Assembly: GCA_900770585.1 (NCBI GenBank)
Contig: CAAGKW010000319.1
Location: 1 to 7,848 of the forward strand
Source: an uncultured Alistipes sp.
Lineage (GTDB): Bacteria; Bacteroidota; Bacteroidia; Bacteroidales; Rikenellaceae
Length of the DNA stretch: 7,848 bases
Direction: 5' to 3'
A program made the translations under genes and the position numbers. Each line of letters starts with the position of its first letter. The stretch's first letter is position 1. The notes below the pieces were generated by a model. That model was not told the DNA's origin and ran no database searches. It saw only the letters and a program-made list of their open reading frames with translations. Below, piece by piece: positions 1 through 6,052 of the stretch.

Positions 1-613
1 CAACGGGACTTGCCTCTTCGACTGCGGGAGCGACAACCTCTACCTCGGCAGGGCTTTCCTCCTCGACTGCGGGAGCGACTTCCGCCTCCACTTCGGGAGA
101 GATCGTTTCCTCAATCTCCTCCTCGATTGGTGCGGGCTCCTCAATCGGGGTTGCAACCTCTTCCTCAACAACGATAGGCTCTTCCTCAACTGCGGGGATT
201 TCCACACCCTCTTCTACAACCTCTTCGGCGGGTTGCTCTTCGGGTTGCTCCACTGCGATAGGTTGCGCGGCGAGTTCCTCCTCAATCTCCTCAGCGGGAT
301 CCTCAGTCTGCTCAGGCTCGTCGTCAAACGATCCGCCAAATATATCCGACAAGTCGATAATCTGCGCGACCTCCTCCGAAGACTCCTCCTCAACCGTCTC
401 ATCACTCGGCTCCTCAACGGGCGCAGGCATCGCAACCTCTTTTACAATTTCGGTAGCCGCCAGCGCGGTATCGAATTTCACGGCCTCGTACAGCTCTGCC
501 AACAACGAAGCCGCTATATGTCGCTCAACAGCAGGGGCTCCCGACTGTTCGTCCCAACCATCGACGATCGCTCCAAGACGAGCGACCAATGTTTTAATAT
601 CTTTGATCTGCAT
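1..613 (-). CDS. Acidic Pro/Glu-rich protein of unknown function, N-terminal part (C-terminus outside window)
   Basis: An open frame reads from ATG at 613-611 down to base 1 with no stop, giving 204 codons, so the gene is cut by the left edge. Residues 1 to about 60 (starting MQIKDIKTLVARLGAIVDGW) look like a small folded helical domain. From about residue 61 the chain becomes a low-complexity tail of Glu, Pro, Val and Ala (PVEEP, VEEE, PAEEVVEE, VAPAVEE) with a very low expected pI. No signal peptide or membrane segment is visible. A TAnnTTTG element at 651-644 lies upstream, which supports this start; no Shine-Dalgarno is seen. The frame's steady Glu/Val/Pro coding and the promoter argue that it is real and that the plus-strand frame opposite it is a shadow. 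I do not recognise the family. The acidic tail may be a flexible linker to a C-terminal domain that is not in view. Confidence 0.75.
   Translation of the reverse strand, partial: MQIKDIKTLVARLGAIVDGWDEQSGAPAVERHIAASLLAELYEAVKFDTALAATEIVKEVAMPAPVEEPSDETVEEESSEEVAQIIDLSDIFGGSFDDEPEQTEDPAEEIEEELAAQPIAVEQPEEQPAEEVVEEGVEIPAVEEEPIVVEEEVATPIEEPAPIEEEIEETISPEVEAEVAPAVEEESPAEVEVVAPAVEEASPV
18..79 (-). repeat. Direct repeat, 17-bp copies 45 bp apart, inside the acidic tail
   Basis: The 17-mer tcgactgcgggagcgac occurs at 18-34 and again at 63-79. The 45-bp period equals 15 codons, so both copies encode VAPAVEE in the same frame. This is a coding repeat in a low-complexity tail, probably made by slippage or local duplication, and more copies may lie beyond the left edge. 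Confidence 0.8.
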
Positions 614-622
614 ACGCGTTAC

Positions 623-636
623 AAAATAGCTATTTT
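623..636. promoter_or_regulatory. Perfect 14-bp palindrome in the leader of the acidic-protein gene
   Basis: AAAATAGCTATTTT is a perfect inverted repeat with no spacer. It lies between the TAnnTTTG element at 651-644 and the start codon at 613, at or just after the expected transcription start. That position suits an operator for a dimeric regulator, but no regulator can be named. As RNA it would be a weak A/U-rich stem. Its symmetry is seen; its function is inference. Confidence 0.35.
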
Positions 637-643
637 TAATCCT

Positions 644-651
644 CAAAGTTA
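644..651 (-). promoter_or_regulatory. Bacteroidetes -7 element (TAACTTTG) for the acidic-protein gene
   Basis: On the minus strand the bases read TAACTTTG, matching TAnnTTTG, about 30 bases before the start codon at 613. I see no good TTTG at the expected -33 position (around 671-675), so this is a half-match. Its position divergent to the der promoter makes it the likely start region. Confidence 0.5.
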
Positions 652-713
652 GTCAAAAAATTCTAAATCACCGCTATTCGCAGTGGCTTTTCGCGCTTTT
701 AGTGGCTAAAACT

Positions 714-744
714 TTTGCCGATCGCGGGATTTGCGCTATCTTTG
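714..744 (+). promoter_or_regulatory. der promoter: TTTG, 19-bp spacer, TATCTTTG
   Basis: TTTG at 714-717 is followed by exactly 19 bases and then TATCTTTG at 737-744. This matches both elements of the primary Bacteroidetes sigma factor promoter. The expected transcription start is near 750, leaving a leader of only about 15 bases before the ATG at 766. Confidence 0.75.
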
Positions 745-765
745 TGCCCAAATTAGAAGAATACT

Positions 766-2070
766 ATGAGTTTAGTAGCAATTGTTGGACGCCCCAACGT
801 GGGCAAAAGTACCCTCTTCAACCGTCTGGTCGGTATGCGTCAGGCGATCGTTGATGGCACTGCCGGTACAACCCGCGACCGCCACTATGGTCGCTCGGAT
901 TGGGACGGCCGCGAATTCTCGGTGATCGACACAGGTGGTTACACCGTCGGTTCGGACGATATTTTCGAGGACGAGATTCGTCGTCAGGTAATGTTGGCTA
1001 TCGATGAGGCCGACGTGATTCTGTTTATGGTGGAGGTTTCGACCGGCGTGACCGACCTCGATATGATGATGGCAGACATTCTGCGCCGCACAACCAAGAA
1101 GGTGATTTTGGTCGTTAATAAGGTCGATAACTATGATCAGCAATATGGTGCAATGGAGTTCTATTCGCTCGGTCTGGGCGAGCCGATCACCATCTGCGCA
1201 ATGAGCGGTAGCGGCACGGGCGAGATGATGGACGCCATTATCGAGGCTCTGCCCGAAGACGCTAAGGCTGAGGAGTTTGAGGATCTGCCCCGCATTACGA
1301 TCGTGGGTCGCCCGAATGTAGGTAAGTCGTCGATGACCAACGCTCTGCTGGGCGACGAGCGCAACATCGTGACCCCCATTGCAGGTACCACGCGCGACTC
1401 GATCCACACCCGCTACAATAAGTTCGGTATGGACTTCTATCTGGTCGATACCGCAGGTATGCGCAAGAAGGGCAAGGTGACCGAAGACTTGGAATTCTAT
1501 TCGGTTATGCGCTCGATCCGCGCTATCGAAAATTCGGACGTTTGTATCCTTATGCTCGACGCCAAGCAGGGTATCGAGTCGCAGGATATCAACATCTTCA
1601 ACCTCATCGTGCGTAACAAGAAGGGCTGCGTTGTGGTTGTCAACAAGTGGGACTTGATCGAAAAGGAGAGCAACACGATGAAGGAGTGGCGCGAATTCCT
1701 CGAAAAGAAATTCGCTCCGTTCTCGGACCTGCCGATTATTTTCACCTCGGTGATCAACAAACAGCGAATTTTGGAGGTTATGCAACAGGCTATCCGCGTC
1801 TACAATTCGCGCCGCCGTCGCGTGCCGACCTCGGAGTTCAACGAGTATATTCTGCCCATCATCGAGGAGACCCCTCCCCCCTCGACCAAAGGCAAGTACA
1901 TTCGTATTAAGTATGCTATGCAGCTCCCCTCGCCCACTCCGGCATTTGCATTCTTTGTCAATCTGCCGCAGTACATCAAGGAGCCCTATCGTCGTTTCCT
2001 CGAAAACAAAATCCGTAGCCATTGGGATTTCTCGGGAGTACCGATGCAGATCTATTTTAGACAGAAATAG
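766..2070 (+). CDS. der: Ribosome biogenesis GTPase Der (EngA)
   Basis: Der has two tandem GTPase domains and helps mature the 50S ribosomal subunit; it is generally essential. The 434-residue length is usual for the family. Domain 1 shows G1 GRPNVGKS at 8-15, G3 DTGG at 55-58 and G4 NKVD at 118-121. An acidic linker at about 160-173 leads to domain 2, with G1 GRPNVGKS at 181-188, G3 DTAG at 228-231 and G4 NKWD at 293-296. A KH-like RNA-binding domain follows from about 350 to 434. The start at 766 puts the first P-loop at the usual distance from the N-terminus and fits the promoter with a very short leader; only a weak purine run (AGAAGA) precedes it. It appears monocistronic, as a terminator follows 16 bases after the stop. 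All key GTPase motifs are intact. The long open frame on the opposite strand is a composition shadow. Confidence 0.98.
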   Translation: MSLVAIVGRPNVGKSTLFNRLVGMRQAIVDGTAGTTRDRHYGRSDWDGREFSVIDTGGYTVGSDDIFEDEIRRQVMLAIDEADVILFMVEVSTGVTDLDMMMADILRRTTKKVILVVNKVDNYDQQYGAMEFYSLGLGEPITICAMSGSGTGEMMDAIIEALPEDAKAEEFEDLPRITIVGRPNVGKSSMTNALLGDERNIVTPIAGTTRDSIHTRYNKFGMDFYLVDTAGMRKKGKVTEDLEFYSVMRSIRAIENSDVCILMLDAKQGIESQDINIFNLIVRNKKGCVVVVNKWDLIEKESNTMKEWREFLEKKFAPFSDLPIIFTSVINKQRILEVMQQAIRVYNSRRRRVPTSEFNEYILPIIEETPPPSTKGKYIRIKYAMQLPSPTPAFAFFVNLPQYIKEPYRRFLENKIRSHWDFSGVPMQIYFRQK

Positions 2071-2085
2071 AAAATACCTATATAG

Positions 2086-2125
2086 AAAAACGAGCCGCGC
2101 ATTGAGTTGCGTGGCTCGTTTTTTT
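2086..2125 (+). terminator. Rho-independent terminator of der, probably bidirectional
   Basis: CGAGCC (2091-2096) pairs with GGCTCG (2113-2118). The stem extends inward by four more pairs, one of them G-T, around the loop ATTGAGTT, and is followed by a run of seven T (2119-2125). Five A at 2086-2090 give a T run on the other strand too, so it could also stop minus-strand transcription. Confidence 0.9.
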
Positions 2126-2153
2126 ATATCGGAATAGCGAGCGGGATACCCAC

Positions 2154-2185
2154 AAAAAAAAGCGGACCGAACTCACTCGATCCGC
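2154..2185 (-). terminator. Rho-independent terminator on the minus strand, end of the candidate small RNA
   Basis: On the minus strand GCGGATCGAG (2185-2176) pairs with TTCGGTCCGC (2171-2162): ten pairs, two of them G-T, around a TGAG loop. Eight T follow directly (2161-2154). On the plus strand the hairpin is not followed by T, so it is directional. It lies tail to tail with the der terminator but does not overlap it. Confidence 0.88.
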
Positions 2186-2304
2186 CAAGGAAATGCGATA
2201 GCATACTCATTAACTCCCTTCTAACCTTCTCCCCTAAAATAAGTTTTCCGCACAAATCTTTCGCACATCGCCACCGCATAGATGATATACATCCCATTTT
2301 TCCG
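2154..2304 (-). ncRNA. Candidate small structured RNA of about 150 nt
   Basis: No gene fits this stretch, yet it has a near-consensus promoter at its head and a strong terminator at its tail, both on the minus strand, so a discrete transcript of about 150 nt is expected (5' end about 2304, estimated). The body folds by eye. The 5' end GGAAA..UG (2303-2295) pairs with CAUUUCC (2195-2189), just before the terminator, so the ends close. A small hairpin GAUG/CAUC lies at 2293-2281. GCGAUGuGC (2271-2263) pairs with GCUAUCGC (2202-2195) with one bulged U; its last C competes with the first C of the end-closing helix. ACUUAU (2244-2239) pairs with AUGAGU (2210-2205), leaving a purine-rich loop at 2238-2211. 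I see no SRP, tmRNA or RNase P signature. A 6S-like or Bacteroidales-1-like RNA is possible but I cannot show it. A 23-codon frame (2292-2221) lacks a ribosome site, so a peptide gene is less likely. Confidence 0.6.
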
Positions 2305-2308
2305 AGCA

Positions 2309-2339
2309 CAAAATTAGCGCAGTACATAAGAAATGCAAA
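2309..2339 (-). promoter_or_regulatory. Strong Bacteroidetes promoter for the candidate small RNA
   Basis: On the minus strand TTTG (2339-2336), exactly 19 bases, then TAATTTTG (2316-2309) match both promoter elements, with the same spacing as the der promoter. It points away from the AraC-type gene's end, toward the terminator at 2185-2154, with no gene of its own downstream. Confidence 0.72.
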
Positions 2340-2360
2340 TTTTTCGCAACAAAATCAATG

Positions 2361-2398
2361 ATCAAATTTACAAAAAAGGGACTTTTTTACGATTTGAT
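2361..2398 (-). other. A/T-rich inverted repeat at the 3' end of the AraC-type gene
   Basis: ATCAAAT (2361-2367) and ATTTGAT (2392-2398) are perfect inverted copies, with a nested A6/T6 pair (2372-2377 and 2383-2388). It reaches into the last base of the stop codon. It could be a weak transcript-end hairpin for the regulator gene, but it lacks G-C pairs and a clean T tract, so I do not call it a terminator. Confidence 0.35.
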
Positions 2399-3546
2399 TA
2401 TCGCGATAGGATATTTTGACGATATTCTCCGTAAGTTTTACCAATCTCACGCGAGAACGATCGGCGGAAAGTAGATACCGAATTGAATCCACAACTCTCG
2501 ACAATATCTTGTACCGTCACGTCGGGATCGGCCTCGATCATTCGGCAAGCGCGCGCCACACGGAACGAGTTGACATAGTCATAGAATGACACTTTCAGCT
2601 CGCGGTTGAGATAGTTCGACAGATAAGTTCGATTGGTGCCGAGCGCAGCCGCCAGGTCACTCAATGTCAAATGTGAATTGAGGTAGATCTCGCGAACGTT
2701 CATCAACTCTTCGAGCTGGGCTTTCATCTGCTCGGGCAACAGGGACTGCTCCTCCACTGCGGGAGTCGTCGTCGCAACCGCCTCGGCGGCGGGCTGTGCC
2801 TCAGTATTTGCCGTTTGAGTCGGCTCGGCAGGTTGCTCCACCTCAATCGCGGGTCGTACTATCGGCTTCTCGGGCTCCTTCATCGACACCGAGATCTGAT
2901 CTCTACTACGCGCAATCAGCATAATCCACGCACAAAGTGAGACAACGTAGTAGATACTCTTCATATAGTAGTTATGATTGAACAGGAAGATAGTCCATAC
3001 AACAATACACAAAACAAATACCGCCAGCACCGTTTTGAGCCAGCTCAAGTTGATATGTTCGTGATTCGAGTAGTTGTCGTTGATAAAGCGATTATAGCGA
3101 CGTATCGAAATCGCAAAATAGATCAACATAACCGCCGAGAATAGAAAAACATAGACCAGATTGGCCAAGAGAACAATCGGATTGCCCGTGAAGGCGTATG
3201 TTAGCGTGAAAAGCGCAAAGATGGCTGTCATCTTCACAGCGCGGCAAAGTGTAAACCAATTCGGACGCACCAGCTCGATCATATATGTGGCACAAATACC
3301 GATCGTCCACATATCGATCGAATACAGCAATCGTAGAGCATACGCCGACTCGGTTACGGCGGGGATAATACGAATCAGATCCTTCACCTCGCCAAAAGCG
3401 AAGAACGCCACCAAGAATGCCAAAGCCCTCTTCAAACGCGAAGGCTGGTTAGATTTATACAACGAGAGTGATGCGAAAATAAAGAACATCAACGATGCTC
3501 CTTGTAACAGATACGAAAGTCGCTCAGCTGCCATCAATACAATCAT
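2398..3546 (-). CDS. Membrane-anchored AraC-family transcription regulator
   Basis: The 382-residue protein has two parts. Residues about 10-212 hold some seven hydrophobic segments (near 10-30, 39-56, 75-93, 104-120, 122-145, 168-189 and 196-212), so it should sit in the inner membrane. A Pro/Ala/Glu-rich linker follows at about 221-266. Residues about 287-382 form an AraC-type double helix-turn-helix: LSDLAAALGTNRTYLSNYLN at 295-314 and VQDIVESCGFNSVSTFRRSF at 345-364, the second matching the family signature. The family binds DNA; with this N-terminus the signal is probably sensed in the membrane, but the ligand and targets are unknown. The gene starts 25 bases after aroC on the same strand and is probably co-transcribed. 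A second ATG four codons in (3534) is an alternative start; neither has a clear ribosome site. The fold class is secure, the regulon is not. Confidence 0.9.
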   Translation of the reverse strand: MIVLMAAERLSYLLQGASLMFFIFASLSLYKSNQPSRLKRALAFLVAFFAFGEVKDLIRIIPAVTESAYALRLLYSIDMWTIGICATYMIELVRPNWFTLCRAVKMTAIFALFTLTYAFTGNPIVLLANLVYVFLFSAVMLIYFAISIRRYNRFINDNYSNHEHINLSWLKTVLAVFVLCIVVWTIFLFNHNYYMKSIYYVVSLCAWIMLIARSRDQISVSMKEPEKPIVRPAIEVEQPAEPTQTANTEAQPAAEAVATTTPAVEEQSLLPEQMKAQLEELMNVREIYLNSHLTLSDLAAALGTNRTYLSNYLNRELKVSFYDYVNSFRVARACRMIEADPDVTVQDIVESCGFNSVSTFRRSFSREIGKTYGEYRQNILSR

Positions 3547-3571
3547 CTCGCTCTCGGTTTTAATCGGTTAA

Positions 3572-4567
3572 TTAATCTCGGCTGCGATGACGCAACCACA
3601 AATCGGCCAAGGCGATCGCCACAGCCGACTCGACCACCACCGCTGCACGCAAAGCAATGCAAGCGTCGTGGCGACCCTTGATTTGTAATTCGGTTATCTG
3701 ATTTTGCTCGAAGTCGTAGGTCATCTGCGCGCGTGCGATGCTCGCCGTAGGCTTCACCGCCACACGTACCACCAGCTGGTTGCCGTTGGTAATGCCGCCA
3801 TTGATACCTCCGTCATTATTCGTCGCCGTTACGCCGTCACCGTTGATTATCAGATCGTTATTCTCCGAGCCGCGACGTCGTGCGACTTCAAATCCTGCAC
3901 CAAACTCGACCCCTTTGACTGCCGGAATTGCGAACAGCAGGTGCGCAATGGAGCTCTCGACCGAATCGAAAAACGGCTCGCCCAAACCCACTGCCACGTT
4001 GTCCACTCGGCACTCAACAACACCTCCGACCGAGTCACACTCGCGCATTGCTGCCTCGATCACCTCGTCGAAACGGCTCTCGTCAGCGCAACCGCCAACC
4101 TCGGCGATACGTGTCGTGAAGGTAAGTTCGTTGCTCTCGATCACTCGTTTAGCCACAACACCCGCTGCAACCAGACCAAGCGTCAAGCGTCCCGAAAAAT
4201 GGCCACCACCGCGCGGATCGTTCGCACCCGCGAACTTACGTTGAGCAACCAGATCGGCGTGCGACGGTCGCGGCTGGCGCACCAGATTCGAGTAATCGCC
4301 CGAACGGGTATTGGTATTCTCGAACAGCACGGTCAGCGGCGCACCCGTAGTACGTCCCTCATATACACCAGAAACTATCTGCGGCAGATCGGGTTCGCGA
4401 CGCGGAGTTGTACCACGGCGACCACTTGCGCGACGAGCCAGATCCTCAGCGAAATCATCCACCGACAGCGCTATGCCCGCAGGCACACCGTCGATACTCA
4501 CACCGACACTCGCGCCGTGCGACTCGCCCCAAATCGTTACTCGAAATATGCTACCAAAGCTGTTCAT
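3572..4567 (-). CDS. aroC: Chorismate synthase
   Basis: AroC makes chorismate from 5-enolpyruvylshikimate 3-phosphate, the last step of the shikimate pathway, in the cytoplasm, using reduced FMN as cofactor. Family motifs in order: GESHG at 14-18 (conserved His17), TTPRREPD at 53-60, RPSHAD at 100-105 (conserved His103), GGGHFSGR at 120-127, NNDGGINGGITNG at 250-262 and GRHDAC at 298-303. The protein has 331 residues, against about 360 in Escherichia coli. From memory of that sequence, the shortening is mostly a loop near 155-165 and a short C-terminal tail; no catalytic motif is lost. GGGHFSGR stands where E. coli has GGGRSSAR; I believe the former is usual in this phylum but cannot check. 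The ATG at 4567 gives the expected N-terminus; no ribosome site is clear. It lies 37 bases after purB and 25 before the regulator. Confidence 0.97.
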   Translation of the reverse strand: MNSFGSIFRVTIWGESHGASVGVSIDGVPAGIALSVDDFAEDLARRASGRRGTTPRREPDLPQIVSGVYEGRTTGAPLTVLFENTNTRSGDYSNLVRQPRPSHADLVAQRKFAGANDPRGGGHFSGRLTLGLVAAGVVAKRVIESNELTFTTRIAEVGGCADESRFDEVIEAAMRECDSVGGVVECRVDNVAVGLGEPFFDSVESSIAHLLFAIPAVKGVEFGAGFEVARRRGSENNDLIINGDGVTATNNDGGINGGITNGNQLVVRVAVKPTASIARAQMTYDFEQNQITELQIKGRHDACIALRAAVVVESAVAIALADLWLRHRSRD

Positions 4568-4582
4568 ACATTATATATAGGT

Positions 4583-4598
4583 AGGGGCCGAAGCCCCT
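4583..4598 (-). other. Very stable cUUCGg hairpin between purB and aroC
   Basis: On the minus strand AGGGGC, UUCG, GCCCCU forms a six-pair stem closed by the extra-stable C(UUCG)G loop, in the 37-base gap between purB's stop and aroC's start. What follows is ACC and an A/T alternation, not a T tract, so it is not a standard terminator. It may protect the purB mRNA 3' end or reduce read-through into aroC; both are inference. Confidence 0.7.
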
Positions 4599-4604
4599 CG
4601 CCGA

Positions 4605-5960
4605 TTAATACTTCATTGCGATACCCGTGTAGCTCTGCGGTGTGAGGGCACGCAGCTCCTCCTTGACGCTCTCAGCCACATCGAGAGTCTCGATAAACTC
4701 GCGCATCGTCTGCTCGGTTACCTGCGAATTGGTACGGGTCAGCGCCTTCAACGCCTCGTAGGGCGACGGATAGTCCTCACGACGCAAAATCGTCTGGATA
4801 CCCTCGGCTACAACAGCCCAATTGTCCTCCAAATCCTGATCGATAGCTGCACGGTTGATCAAGAGTTTGTTCAAGCCCTTCATAATCGAACGGAATGCGA
4901 TCATCGAGTGAGCCATAGGCACACCCACGTTGCGCAATACGGTCGAGTCGGTCAGGTCGCGCTGCAAACGCGAAACGGGAAGTTTAGCCGACAAGTGCTC
5001 GAAGATAGCACCAGCGATACCCAAGTTACCCTCAGCATTCTCGAAATCAATCGGGTTGACCTTATGAGGCATTGCCGACGAGCCAACCTCGCCTGCCTTG
5101 ATGCGCTGCTTGAAGTACTCCTCCGACACGTAGGTCCAAATGTCGCGGCAGAGGTCGATCAAAATCGTACCGATACGCTTCATCGCGTCGAACATAGCCG
5201 CCAAGTTATCATAGTGCTCGATCTGAGTAGTGAACTGCGAACGGCACAGACCCAACTTATTATCAACGAAATCGTTTGCGAATGCTACCCAATCAATCTC
5301 GGGGTATGCTGCATTGTGAGCATTGAAGTTACCCGTTGCGCCACCGAACTTTGCAGGTGCGGGAACAGCCTTCAACTGCGCAATCTGGCGATCCAGACGC
5401 TCAACGAAGACCATCATCTCTTTACCCAAACGGGTGGGCGACGCGGGCTGGCCGTGGGTACGAGCCAACATCGGCACCTCGCGCCACTCATCAGCCATCG
5501 CGTAGATACGATCACGCACCTCACCCAGCAACGGCAGGTAGGCCTCCGCAACAGCCTCAGCCAGCAGCAGCGGCGTAGCGGTGTTATTGACATCCTGCGA
5601 GGTAAGACCAAAGTGAACAAACTCCTTATGAGCCGCAAGACCCAGCACATCCATCTTCTCCTTGATCAGATACTCAACTGCCTTCACATCGTGGTTGGTC
5701 GTGCGCTCGATCTCCTTGACACGCAGAGCGTCCTCGATCGAGAAGTTGCGATAGATATCGCGCAGCTGCTCGAACTTCGAGCGGTCGATCGATGCCAACT
5801 GAGGCAGAGGAATCTCGCACAGAGCGATATAGTACTCGATCTCGACACGCACACGGTAGCGAATCAGGGCATATTCCGAAAAGTAGTTCTCCAAAGGAGC
5901 CGACGCGTCACGGTAGCGACCATCGACGGGCGAAATGGCAGTAATCTTACTGAGTTCCAT
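4605..5960 (-). CDS. purB: Adenylosuccinate lyase
   Basis: PurB is a cytoplasmic homotetramer of the fumarase/aspartase superfamily. It removes fumarate from SAICAR to give AICAR and from adenylosuccinate to give AMP, two steps of purine synthesis. The 451-residue length is usual. Visible signatures: RTTNHDVKA at 86-94, TSQD at 120-123, RTHGQ at 167-171 with the catalytic His169, and the superfamily signature GSSAMPHKVNP at 293-303, whose Ser295 is the expected catalytic residue on a mobile loop. The ending TGIAMKY is complete. The ATG at 5960 gives the expected MELSKITAISPVDGRY start. It is the first gene of the purB-aroC-regulator cluster, and a TAATTTTG element lies about 40 bases upstream. 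No key residue is missing. The long frame on the opposite strand is a shadow. Confidence 0.98.
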   Translation of the reverse strand: MELSKITAISPVDGRYRDASAPLENYFSEYALIRYRVRVEIEYYIALCEIPLPQLASIDRSKFEQLRDIYRNFSIEDALRVKEIERTTNHDVKAVEYLIKEKMDVLGLAAHKEFVHFGLTSQDVNNTATPLLLAEAVAEAYLPLLGEVRDRIYAMADEWREVPMLARTHGQPASPTRLGKEMMVFVERLDRQIAQLKAVPAPAKFGGATGNFNAHNAAYPEIDWVAFANDFVDNKLGLCRSQFTTQIEHYDNLAAMFDAMKRIGTILIDLCRDIWTYVSEEYFKQRIKAGEVGSSAMPHKVNPIDFENAEGNLGIAGAIFEHLSAKLPVSRLQRDLTDSTVLRNVGVPMAHSMIAFRSIMKGLNKLLINRAAIDQDLEDNWAVVAEGIQTILRREDYPSPYEALKALTRTNSQVTEQTMREFIETLDVAESVKEELRALTPQSYTGIAMKY

Positions 5961-6001
5961 AGCTTATTGTTCGTTTGTAATGTTTAGCGGTTTTGAAAGT
6001 A

Positions 6002-6009
6002 CAAAATTA
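6002..6009 (-). promoter_or_regulatory. Bacteroidetes -7 element (TAATTTTG) for purB
   Basis: On the minus strand TAATTTTG at 6009-6002 matches TAnnTTTG, 41 bases before the purB ATG. The expected -33 position (about 6029-6032) holds only T-rich sequence (TTTT), so the match is partial. It shares a 131-base control region with the divergent plus-strand operon. Confidence 0.55.
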
Positions 6010-6052
6010 AGATAAAAAAGCGAGTAATAAAATTTAATCGAAAAAATATCGT

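Noticed and set aside
1..430. Short direct repeats suggesting a CRISPR array or tandem-repeat locus
   Set aside because: The repeats are in frame, of uneven spacing and low-complexity, and encode Glu/Pro/Val units of one open reading frame.
233..652. 139-codon plus-strand frame over the acidic-protein gene
   Set aside because: It is Arg/Leu-rich, as expected from reading Glu/Pro codons in reverse, and crosses the divergent promoter element at 644-651.
772..2022. 416-codon open frame on the minus strand opposite der
   Set aside because: der has all its motifs on the plus strand; the antisense protein shows His/Asn/Val-rich shadow composition and no recognisable domain.
2124..2327. 67-codon minus-strand frame in the gap after der
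   Set aside because: Its start codon lies inside the small RNA promoter, upstream of the expected transcription start, and it reads through the terminator hairpin.
2107..2361. 84-codon plus-strand frame starting in the der terminator
   Set aside because: It begins inside the terminator loop region, has no promoter or ribosome site, and looks like random A/T-rich translation.
3704..4645. 313-codon open frame on the plus strand opposite aroC
   Set aside because: It overlaps a complete chorismate synthase with every family motif, and its composition is a shadow rich in Arg, Thr and His.
4908..5987. 359-codon open frame on the plus strand opposite purB
   Set aside because: It is antisense to an intact purB, shows no domain or signal, and arises because the purB codons rarely give stops on the other strand.
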